The notes under the pieces: generated by a model
Database searches by the model: none
Told to the model about the DNA's origin: nothing
Seen by the model: the letters and a program-made list of their open reading frames with translations, nothing else
Shown: positions 1 to 5,563 of the stretch, piece after piece
How the letters are laid out: each line of letters starts with the position of its first letter
Position numbering within the stretch: the stretch's first letter is position 1
Program-made: the position numbers and the translations under genes
From: Methanobacteriota archaeon
GTDB lineage: Archaea; Thermoplasmatota; Thermoplasmata; Methanomassiliicoccales; Methanomethylophilaceae
Length of the DNA: 5,903 nt
Reading direction: 5' to 3'
NCBI GenBank assembly: GCA_029574055.1
Contig: JAKQBQ010000004.1
Span: 1 to 5,903 of the forward strand

Positions 1-532
1 GGGAGTTGAACGCCCTCGCTACGTGTATCCTGCTCAGTACGTGGTCGGGGTCGAGGCCGAGATAGTTCGACATTTGGATGATCCTCTCGGGCCTGAAGGT
101 GTTCTCCGTGTCGATCATGATCACATCGGAGTCCAATCCTCCCTTCTCCTCCGGCATCGTGGCGTTGACGGCAAGCTGGAAGCAGACCTGCGTCTTGCAG
201 CTTCCGAACTCTCCGAAGAACTCCACTATGGCTTGGCTCTCCAATCCGCCGTTCAGCAGCTCGTCGAAGGCTTTCGACCCTGTCGTGAGCTTGGTCACCG
301 CCTTGCGGCGTTCAAGTATTGCATCTCCGGTCTCGAATCCGCCGATATCGGCACAGAGTTTCGCACCTTCGATTATGTCCATTGCTTTCTTCTCACCGAT
401 CTCGCAGGTCTCTGCAAGGTCTTTCGGTGAAGCTACGGCAATGACCATTAGATCTGTGTACCCACCTTCACGGAGTTTTTCTGCTATGGCTGGTCCTACT
501 CCTGGTATGTCTTCTAGGGTTTTTGCGGTCAT
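1..532 (-). CDS. radA: DNA repair and recombination protein RadA, N-terminal part (cut at window edge)
   Basis: RadA is the archaeal RecA/Rad51 recombinase: it forms ATP-dependent filaments on single-stranded DNA and carries out strand exchange in the cytoplasm. The visible 177 codons begin with a helix-hairpin-helix domain ([12 protein letters not shown], residues 9-20; second half around 44-55), followed by the linker [10 protein letters not shown] (61-70) typical of euryarchaeal RadA, then the ATPase core with [12 protein letters not shown] (82-93), Walker [10 protein letters not shown] (107-115) and [13 protein letters not shown] (139-151). The ATG at 532 is chosen because the hairpin domain starts right after it and a GAGGT ribosome site lies 6 bases upstream. 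The oddity is Cys112 where the P-loop normally has Gly. The C-terminal half, including Walker B and the DNA-binding loops, lies beyond base 1. It is divergent from the membrane-protein gene. Family assignment is near certain. Confidence 0.97.
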   Translation of the reverse strand, partial: MTAKTLEDIPGVGPAIAEKLREGGYTDLMVIAVASPKDLAETCEIGEKKAMDIIEGAKLCADIGGFETGDAILERRKAVTKLTTGSKAFDELLNGGLESQAIVEFFGEFGSCKTQVCFQLAVNATMPEEKGGLDSDVIMIDTENTFRPERIIQMSNYLGLDPDHVLSRIHVARAFNS

Positions 533-538
533 TGTTAT

Positions 539-543
539 ACCTC
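539..543 (-). promoter_or_regulatory. Ribosome binding site of radA
   Basis: GAGGT on the minus strand, separated from the ATG at 532 by 6 bases. It supports that ATG as the start and shows radA is not leaderless, unlike several other genes in this window. Confidence 0.65.
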
Positions 544-565
544 AGATTCTCAAGCTTTTTTTGAG

Positions 566-573
566 TATATAAA
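566..573 (-). promoter_or_regulatory. TATA box of radA
   Basis: Read on the minus strand this is TTTATATA, close to the archaeal TATA consensus. It is centred about 37 bases before the radA ATG, so transcription would start near base 544 and give a leader of about 12 bases, just long enough to carry the GAGGT ribosome site. Seen in sequence; the start point is inferred from usual archaeal spacing. Confidence 0.75.
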
Positions 574-635
574 CAAAATTGGGGGAGGTCACCGAATTGG
601 CCGAAAGTGGATTTTTCTCCTGACGCGTTGTAAAG

Positions 636-644
636 TTTTATATT
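636..644 (+). promoter_or_regulatory. TATA box of the small membrane-protein gene
   Basis: TTTTATATT, centred 27 bases before the ATG at 667. Standard archaeal spacing puts the transcription start at or within a few bases of that ATG, so the message is probably leaderless. This argues against the in-frame ATG at 655, which would then lie upstream of the transcript. Confidence 0.7.
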
Positions 645-666
645 GTTAATATGAATGTGTGACACC

Positions 667-1047
667 ATGGCGAAGAAGAAAAGGCGCATCGTCGAAGAGA
701 AGGCGGAAGAATACGAATTCGTCCCCTCGGATTTCGATGAGCGCGAATACATTCTCAAAGATATCTATGGTACGAAGGTACTGTTCGTCATAACTGCTTT
801 GGCCATAATCACAGGTATCGTGGGCGCCGGGCTGTACAGTCTGCATGAATACGGATGGGCTGCGGCGACAGCTCTTGCATTCGTGATCGTCCTGGTCATG
901 AAGAAACTCCTCATGCTCCTTGGGTTCCGCGTCGACCTCCTCGATATGAAGAGCATGCTCATGAATTACCTGCTCTTCCTGATGCTCGGTCTCGGCATGT
1001 GCATTGTGTTCATCAATGCGCCCTTCATGGCCCCGCCGGCGCCGTAA
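667..1047 (+). CDS. Small membrane protein with three predicted transmembrane helices, function unknown
   Basis: I do not recognise a family. The 126-residue protein begins with a basic and acidic, probably cytoplasmic tail (MAKKKRRIVEEK; then an aromatic-acidic stretch to about residue 34), followed by three hydrophobic segments at about 38-58, 64-85 and 98-116, and ends in a short Pro/Ala-rich tail (PFMAPPAP). Lysines and arginines in the N-terminal tail and around residues 79-95 suggest N-terminus inside and C-terminus outside by the positive-inside rule. There are no obvious catalytic motifs and no cleavable signal peptide. The start at 667 is preferred over the in-frame ATG at 655 because of the TATA box position. 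The gene is divergent from radA and converges tightly on the CCA enzyme gene. No functional link to either can be claimed from position alone. Confidence 0.82.
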   Translation: MAKKKRRIVEEKAEEYEFVPSDFDEREYILKDIYGTKVLFVITALAIITGIVGAGLYSLHEYGWAAATALAFVIVLVMKKLLMLLGFRVDLLDMKSMLMNYLLFLMLGLGMCIVFINAPFMAPPAP

Positions 1048-1050
1048 GGA

Positions 1051-2373
1051 TCAGATCTCCCAGCTGTTCTTCGGATCAAGAAGTTCCGTGAGCAGCAGCG
1101 GGTTCGTTTCGTTCAGGGATGTTTCATGATCCCTTATCTTCATGTTGCGCGGGTCTATCTCCCTTCCGATCCCCGACACCGCAGCCTCATCGGCAAGCAT
1201 CTCGCTGGCTGTGAAGTACATTCTCTCCGCAATGACGGTCCAGCACCCGTCCTCTATGAACGGCGGGCCGTAGATGTTATTCTTCCATTTGGATAGGAAC
1301 GAGTCGGCGGCTTTCACCCACACGGGGGGCCCTGCGTGCTTATAGGTCTTGGAAAGGACATCGCGCTCAAGCTCGAAGACTATCTCCAGCTTCTTGTCGT
1401 ATATCTCGTGGACGGCCTTAAGGACATTGTAGTCGAAATCGTTGAGCTTCCTGGTGAGGGCATAGCGCGTCTTCCAAAGCTGGGAATAAAGGTTCTCCAC
1501 TATCACGTCCGGCCGGTCGAAGACCACGGTCACCAGCCTTGAGCCGTTGCGGTCGGATATCTTTTGCAGCTCGTTCTTCGGAAGAGGCGTCCTGTCTGCC
1601 GGGAAGAAGAACTTCTCCGAAGGTGAAGACAAGTACGCTTTTGCCGCAACCACGAAAAGGGACATGGTATCAATATGGACGGCGGATGCCACATTCCTCT
1701 TCAGATCCACGGGATCGCATACCACCAGCGGACCCATTATCGGCTGCCCTCTCTTGTCGATGCAGATCATGGTGCCCTCTTTCCATTCGGTGGCGCCCTC
1801 GAGCACCCTGCGGAAGCTGCCGTAATGGAGTACCAGCAGCTCGCAGAGGTATCCGGAGAATCCTCTCGTGTTTGGTTCCGCGCCGTATACGCCGATACCT
1901 TTCATGAACTTCTTGAGGAGTCTGACCTCGTCTTTCTGCCCTTCTTTTAGGTTGTTAAGAATGTATTCTGTATGGAAAGGCGTCCTGTCCACCGCCGTCC
2001 TCATTTTATCCGCGCTCTTCAGCGAATAGCTTGGGACCAGATCCACATCCACACCCTTGTACACGCCGCGGGTGTAGGGGTGCTCCGAGTATACTCTCTC
2101 CCCTTTCACTATTGCCTCTCCGATGGAAAGGCCGACGGTCTCGAGCTCTTTCAAAGGCGCCGATTCGGGGAAAAGAAGGAACAGGTCGATGTCCGGGTCC
2201 GACAGATAAGTGCCTTTGGCGTACGACCCCACAAAGCGGACCTCCACGTTGACCCCCCGCTCTTTGATATGGTCCTCCACCGATCTTTTCAAAGCGTTCG
2301 CGGCATCATCGATCGTTCTGACCTCCTCTGCCGTAGGTTTGATCTTCCCCAACACCTCTGACTCCAAACTCAT
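1051..2373 (-). CDS. cca: CCA-adding enzyme (archaeal class I tRNA nucleotidyltransferase)
   Basis: This enzyme adds or repairs the CCA end of tRNAs from CTP and ATP without a nucleic acid template. The 440-residue length matches archaeal CCA enzymes (about 437 in Archaeoglobus). The nucleotidyltransferase head shows FVGSYAKGTYLSDPDIDLFLLFP around residues 47-69: the GS motif (49-50) and the metal-binding carboxylates Asp61 and Asp63, with the third at Asp111 in VDVDLVPSY. Further conserved archaeal stretches are DRTPFHTEYI (around 130-140) and LLKKFMKG followed by RGFSGYLCELLVLHYG, which belong to the central domain. The ATG at 2373 is chosen over a TTG two codons earlier because a TATA-like box 25 bases upstream predicts a leaderless start there. 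It lies 49 bases behind the MBL gene on the same strand and could also receive read-through from it. Confidence 0.97.
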   Translation of the reverse strand: MSLESEVLGKIKPTAEEVRTIDDAANALKRSVEDHIKERGVNVEVRFVGSYAKGTYLSDPDIDLFLLFPESAPLKELETVGLSIGEAIVKGERVYSEHPYTRGVYKGVDVDLVPSYSLKSADKMRTAVDRTPFHTEYILNNLKEGQKDEVRLLKKFMKGIGVYGAEPNTRGFSGYLCELLVLHYGSFRRVLEGATEWKEGTMICIDKRGQPIMGPLVVCDPVDLKRNVASAVHIDTMSLFVVAAKAYLSSPSEKFFFPADRTPLPKNELQKISDRNGSRLVTVVFDRPDVIVENLYSQLWKTRYALTRKLNDFDYNVLKAVHEIYDKKLEIVFELERDVLSKTYKHAGPPVWVKAADSFLSKWKNNIYGPPFIEDGCWTVIAERMYFTASEMLADEAAVSGIGREIDPRNMKIRDHETSLNETNPLLLTELLDPKNSWEI

Positions 2374-2393
2374 TGCCAAAAATACGCGTCGAG

Positions 2394-2401
2394 GATTTAA
2401 G
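2394..2401 (-). promoter_or_regulatory. TATA-like box of cca
   Basis: CTTAAATC on the minus strand, centred about 25 bases before the ATG at 2373, which predicts a leaderless message. It sits in the 49-base gap behind the MBL gene, so cca probably has its own promoter even if read-through also occurs. There is no T-tract in this gap that would suggest termination of the upstream gene. Confidence 0.5.
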
Positions 2402-2422
2402 CATTATCCGGCGGAACGAGGA

Positions 2423-3259
2423 TCAGGGGGAGCTGTCGGGGATCCACTCGTCGTCGTACGTCTCCGCTGCAGCGATCGAGATGTTTTTCCCTACATCCAG
2501 AATATCAAGGTCCCTCGCCGCGATCGTTCTTATGCCGGTGTTCTTCTCTGCCTCAAGAGCTTGTTTGTTGGGATCCCTTCTGATCATCAGTATCCCGAGG
2601 TGGATGAATACCGCCAGCTCCGGCCTTACGATATTAATGAATGGGATCGCATCCTTGGCGCACAGATGGTAGGGTATCCGAACATCGTCGGGGGTCGTGA
2701 CCGGAAGTATCAGCACGCGGCTCCCCTCGTACAGATGGGCGATCTCATCGGAATAGCCGGTATCGCTTACGTAGGACACTATCCCGTTGCCGGTGTCGAA
2801 CCTGAAGCCGACATTCGTGGGGTCGCTGTGCGTCGTCTTGCTTACTTCGGTCTTCAGGCCGTCTATGTCCAGGACATCCCCCGGCCTGATCACGGTGATG
2901 TTCTTTATGACCCCCTGGTGGTATTTCGAGATGCACGGCCCGAGCTTCCCTTCTCCGTTGATGACGCTCGGGCTGCCGTAAAGGTGTCCTCTTTTCTCCC
3001 ACCCCCCTCTTGTTATTCCCTCGATGACAGTCTCCGCATCCGAATAGTGGTCGGGGTGCGCATGGGATACGATCAAAGAATCCGTCAGCGTAAGGTCGTA
3101 ATGTATCTTCTTCATTTGGGTGACCGCACCCGGCCCGGGATCTATATGCAGGTGCTTTCCGTCCCCGTGCTCCACAAGCATCCCCCCTGTGCTGCGGGTC
3201 TGATACATGGCGGTGTGCCTCCCTCCGCCTGTCCCAAGGAATGTTATACGGAACACCAT
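2423..3259 (-). CDS. Metallo-beta-lactamase-fold metal-dependent hydrolase, substrate unknown
   Basis: This is a 278-residue cytoplasmic MBL-fold protein, a size typical of single-domain archaeal members. The opening beta strand ITFLGTGGG (5-13) is followed by the two-metal site: HAHPDH at 66-71 (His66, His68, Asp70, His71), His144 in THSD, Asp166 in YVSDTG, and the last histidine His220 in FIHLG. All ligands are present, so it should be active, probably with two zinc or similar ions. His198 in PYHLCAKDA fits the loop found before the final strand in this archaeal group. It lacks the HEATF and final HxSxRY-type elements of RNase Z, so tRNA 3' processing is not favoured despite the neighbouring cca gene. 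The start is supported by a TATA box 25 bases upstream. A phosphodiesterase or other hydrolase role is possible; the substrate cannot be read from the sequence. Confidence 0.92.
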   Translation of the reverse strand: MVFRITFLGTGGGRHTAMYQTRSTGGMLVEHGDGKHLHIDPGPGAVTQMKKIHYDLTLTDSLIVSHAHPDHYSDAETVIEGITRGGWEKRGHLYGSPSVINGEGKLGPCISKYHQGVIKNITVIRPGDVLDIDGLKTEVSKTTHSDPTNVGFRFDTGNGIVSYVSDTGYSDEIAHLYEGSRVLILPVTTPDDVRIPYHLCAKDAIPFINIVRPELAVFIHLGILMIRRDPNKQALEAEKNTGIRTIAARDLDILDVGKNISIAAAETYDDEWIPDSSP

Positions 3260-3280
3260 GCATCTGATAGGGCATTAACG

Positions 3281-3288
3281 CTATATCC
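3281..3288 (-). promoter_or_regulatory. TATA box of the MBL-fold hydrolase gene
   Basis: GGATATAG on the minus strand, centred about 25 bases before the ATG at 3259, predicting a leaderless transcript. It shares a 78-base divergent region with the amidohydrolase gene, so the two promoters are close enough for one regulator to affect both. Confidence 0.55.
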
Positions 3289-3308
3289 ATCTTTTCCACT
3301 GCGAAACG

Positions 3309-3316
3309 GTTATTAC
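3309..3316 (+). promoter_or_regulatory. Weak TATA-like box of the amidohydrolase operon
   Basis: GTTATTAC, centred about 25 bases before the ATG at 3338 and preceded by CGAAA, which resembles an archaeal BRE. The match to a TATA consensus is poor, but the spacing agrees with the leaderless pattern of neighbouring genes. The GGTGG just before the ATG is only 1 base away, too close to act as a normal ribosome site. Confidence 0.35.
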
Positions 3317-3337
3317 AGTAGATGAAAATCCGGTGGC

Positions 3338-4627
3338 ATGATCACAGCCATCAGGGACGCATGGGTCATCACACAGGATCCGCAGAGGAGGATACTCAGG
3401 GGCGATGTGGTCATCGACGGGGAAAGGATAGTATCCGTCGGCGGAGAATACAAAGGCTCCGCAGACAAAGAGATCAAGGCATCCGGAGATGTGGTGATGC
3501 CCGGGCTGATCAACACCCACACCCACGTCGCGATGTCCGTTATGAAGGGCGTTGTGGACGACATCCCCTTCCCGGAATTCCTGGACAAAGTGTTCAAGAT
3601 CGATTCCGACAGGACAGACAAGGATCTGGACATCGGCACGAAGATAGGATGCGCGGAGATGATGCGAAGCGGCACCACCACGTTCGTGGACCTTTACTAT
3701 TCGGAGGATGTGATCGCGAAGGCGGCCATGGAAGCCGGGATAAGAGGCGTGCTGTGCTGGTGTGTTCTCGACGAGGAGATGACGACCCAGAAGGGAAACC
3801 CTCTTCAGAACTGCAAAAGGTTCTACGACAGTTTCAAAGAAAAAAGAAAGATAATGCCCGGGGTCGGGCTGCAGGGGGTGTACGTCTGCGGCGAAGAGAC
3901 ATGCAGAGGAGCCAAGGAATTCTCCGATGAGAAGAAGATACCTCTGACCTTCCACCTTTCCGAGACAAGGGGAGAGGTCAACGAACACAGGAAGAAGACC
4001 GGCAAGCGGCCCGCGGAATGGCTTAACGACGTCGGCATTTTCGGGGAGAGGTCCATCGCAGCCCACTCCGCATGGCTGACGCTGAATGAGGTCAGAGCCA
4101 TGGGCAGGGCGGGAATGTCGATCTCTACCTGCCCCACATCCAACATGAAGCTTGCTACCGGGGGTGTGGCGCCGATACCGGAGTTCATAGAGTACGGGGT
4201 GAACACCACCATCGGAACAGACGGGAGCACCACCAACAACAGCTTGGACATGATGGCGGAGATGAAGACCCTTGGACTGCTTCAAAAATCCAGCAGGTGG
4301 GATCCCACGGTCGCGAAGGCGCAGGAGCTTTTGGATTTTGCAACCGTGAACGCGGCAAAGGCGATAGGGATGCAAAGCTCCCTCGGGTCCATCGAAGCGG
4401 GCAAGTACGCAGATATAGTGATCTTGAACGGAGGTTCTCCGAACATCAGGCCGCTTCTTCCCGAGAACATGATATCCAACATCGTTTATTCAGGATCATC
4501 CTCTAACGTGAAGACTGTGATATGCCAGGGAGACATAGTGATGGAGGACGGAAGGATCAATACCATCGATGAGGCCGAGATATTGTCTCGTTCGGAGGAG
4601 ATGTGGCGCTCGCTATGCCTGAGGTAA
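3338..4627 (+). CDS. Amidohydrolase of the SAH / MTA / 5'-deoxyadenosine deaminase family (MtaD/DadD-like)
   Basis: Members hydrolyse the 6-amino group of adenosine-type compounds (S-adenosylhomocysteine, methylthioadenosine, 5'-deoxyadenosine) to the inosine form, clearing products of SAM and radical-SAM enzymes. The 429 residues show the full family layout: N-terminal beta sandwich, PGLINTHTHVAMS with His61 and His63, FHLSET with His206 and Glu209, AAHSAWL with His243, CPTSNMKLATG (265-275), and GTDGSTTNNSLDM with the metal ligand Asp295, then GKYADIVIL closing the sandwich. The catalytic site is therefore complete. Compared with the Thermotoga enzyme TM0936 as I recall it, the residues that bind the homocysteine carboxylate (Arg136, Arg148, His173) correspond here to Trp141, Pro155 and Gln179, so SAH may not be the substrate. 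The gene is first in a transcript with the PHP gene, which it overlaps by 25 bases. The exact substrate is uncertain. Confidence 0.93.
   Translation: MITAIRDAWVITQDPQRRILRGDVVIDGERIVSVGGEYKGSADKEIKASGDVVMPGLINTHTHVAMSVMKGVVDDIPFPEFLDKVFKIDSDRTDKDLDIGTKIGCAEMMRSGTTTFVDLYYSEDVIAKAAMEAGIRGVLCWCVLDEEMTTQKGNPLQNCKRFYDSFKEKRKIMPGVGLQGVYVCGEETCRGAKEFSDEKKIPLTFHLSETRGEVNEHRKKTGKRPAEWLNDVGIFGERSIAAHSAWLTLNEVRAMGRAGMSISTCPTSNMKLATGGVAPIPEFIEYGVNTTIGTDGSTTNNSLDMMAEMKTLGLLQKSSRWDPTVAKAQELLDFATVNAAKAIGMQSSLGSIEAGKYADIVILNGGSPNIRPLLPENMISNIVYSGSSSNVKTVICQGDIVMEDGRINTIDEAEILSRSEEMWRSLCLR
4594..4599 (+). promoter_or_regulatory. Ribosome binding site deciding the PHP gene start
   Basis: GGAGGA lies inside the end of the amidohydrolase gene, a few bases before the GTG at 4603. 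The next in-frame start, ATG 4615, is about 15 bases away, which is too far for this site. It therefore favours the GTG start and translational coupling to the upstream gene. Confidence 0.6.
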
Positions 4628-5505
4628 GGGAGGCCGGCGGGCCGAGGATAAAATTCGAGAATCCCGATTGGGAATGCATTTCGGAATCCGGATATCATTG
4701 TGCGGATATGCACATCCATACGGACTGTTCCGATTCTTACAGCAGCATAAAGAGGCTTTTGAGAATAGCAGGATCGAGGAACGTAGGGATGGCGGTCACC
4801 GATCACAACCTGATAACATCGCTCGAATCCATCGACATAAAAAAAGAGACGGCGTTCATCATTCCCGGAATGGAAGTGAGCACGAGCGACGGCCCCCATA
4901 TCCTCACATATTTCTATGAGATGAACGACCTCCGGGACTTCTGGCAGGAGAATATCCGCCCGAGGCTCCAACCGTGCCCATGGCTTGCTCTTAAGGACTG
5001 CCCGACAGAGAAGCTCCTTGATATGCTCGAAGGGCAGAACTGCGTAGTATCCGGCGCACACCCCATGGGATACCTTGGATCGAACAAAGGCATCGAGATA
5101 TGCAATAGGAAGGGCTACATCCCCGAGGAGACGGTCCGCAGGCTGGATGCGTACGAGGTGATCTGCGGCGGGATGACCCGCGAGGATAACATCGAGGCGG
5201 TAAGGTCATTCAAAAAACACGGTTTGGGTATAACCGGGGGAAGCGACGGGCACATCGCAGAGGATCTGGGGTCTGTCGTAGCGGTATCTAAGGCGGACGA
5301 TGTCGAAGGGTTCCTGAACAACATCCTGAAAGGGAACAATTTTGTACGGGGAGCAGAAAAGGACTTTCCAAGAAGAGCACTCACCGGCCTTACTTCATTC
5401 TATAACTTCTTGGATTACACTCCCGAGGTCATCTTGGTCCAGTCGTATCAGATGGCGAAGACCATCAAACGAGGGACAAAAAGGAAGATGAATAAGAGGG
5501 ATTAA
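4603..5505 (+). CDS. PHP-domain metal-dependent phosphoesterase-like protein
   Basis: PHP proteins are metal-dependent phosphoesterases; stand-alone members include nucleotide and histidinol phosphatases and 5'-3' exoribonucleases, with three metal ions in a distorted TIM barrel. From the GTG start (300 residues) the four PHP motifs are all visible: DMHIHTD with His37 and His39, VTDHN with Asp67 and His68, PGMEVST with Glu91 followed by His99, GAHPMGY with His153, and GGSDGH with Asp215 and His217. An active enzyme is expected. The C-terminal tail (KRGTKRKMNKRD) is strongly basic and could contact nucleic acid, though this is speculation. The gene starts 25 bases inside the amidohydrolase gene (ATG 4615 is the alternative start), so both are one operon and probably one pathway. 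The substrate is unknown; phosphorylated nucleosides or short nucleotides would fit the partner enzyme. Confidence 0.9.
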   Translation: MALAMPEVREAGGPRIKFENPDWECISESGYHCADMHIHTDCSDSYSSIKRLLRIAGSRNVGMAVTDHNLITSLESIDIKKETAFIIPGMEVSTSDGPHILTYFYEMNDLRDFWQENIRPRLQPCPWLALKDCPTEKLLDMLEGQNCVVSGAHPMGYLGSNKGIEICNRKGYIPEETVRRLDAYEVICGGMTREDNIEAVRSFKKHGLGITGGSDGHIAEDLGSVVAVSKADDVEGFLNNILKGNNFVRGAEKDFPRRALTGLTSFYNFLDYTPEVILVQSYQMAKTIKRGTKRKMNKRD

Positions 5506-5510
5506 ATATG
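5503..5510 (+). promoter_or_regulatory. TATA-like box of the ABC transporter gene
   Basis: TAAATATG, within TTAAATAT(G) starting at 5502. It overlaps the stop codon of the PHP gene and the left arm of the inverted repeat. Usual spacing would start transcription near 5532, leaving a leader of about 30 bases that carries the ribosome site. A weaker alternative is the AT-rich stretch at 5531-5540. Confidence 0.4.
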
Positions 5511-5535
5511 TTGATTTGTCAACAATCAACATATT
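5505..5535. promoter_or_regulatory. Perfect 11-base inverted repeat, probable operator before the ABC transporter gene
   Basis: The arms AATATGTTGAT (5505-5515) and ATCAACATATT (5525-5535) are perfectly complementary and flank a 9-base centre. The core TCAAC also occurs a second time inside the centre (5519-5523), giving two copies 7 bases apart on the right side. The left arm overlaps a TATA-like TTAAATAT at 5503-5510 and the right arm covers the expected transcription start near 5532, an ideal place for a repressor dimer. There is no T-tract after it, so a terminator of the PHP gene is less likely. No candidate regulator gene is inside the window. Confidence 0.6.
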
Positions 5536-5553
5536 CAAATACGAAAAACCAAT

Positions 5554-5557
5554 GAGG
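5554..5557 (+). promoter_or_regulatory. Ribosome binding site of the ABC transporter ATPase
   Basis: GAGG, 6 bases before the ATG at 5564. It selects this start over the in-frame ATG at 5552, which overlaps the site itself and has no purine-rich site of its own upstream. Confidence 0.55.
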
Positions 5558-5563
5558 ATATGT

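Noticed and set aside
23..572. Plus-strand open frames (23-430 and 78-572) opposite radA
   Set aside because: They are antisense to an unmistakable RadA coding region and show no motifs or plausible start signals.
655..666. Upstream in-frame ATG at 655 as start of the membrane protein
   Set aside because: The TATA box at 636-644 puts the transcription start at about 667, after this codon, and there is no ribosome site before it.
2423..3259. MBL protein as RNase Z paired with the neighbouring CCA enzyme in tRNA 3'-end processing
   Set aside because: Attractive by context, but the protein lacks the HEATF-like segment, the final HxSxRY-type motif and an evident tRNA-binding exosite of archaeal RNase Z as I remember them. 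Only the general MBL metal site is shared.
2210..3325. Long 371-codon open frame on the plus strand opposite the MBL gene and the start of cca
   Set aside because: The opposite strand encodes a complete MBL metal site and the CCA N-terminus, and the plus-strand translation has no recognisable motifs. It is a shadow of GC-rich codon use.
3281..4375. 364-codon open frame on the minus strand opposite the amidohydrolase
   Set aside because: The plus strand has every conserved amidohydrolase motif in order. The minus-strand translation is rich in Arg, His, Pro and Gly without domain features, typical of an antisense shadow.
5505..5535. Inverted repeat as a transcription terminator of the PHP gene
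   Set aside because: The stem is AT-rich and is not followed by a T-tract. Its overlap with the TATA-like box of the next gene fits an operator better.
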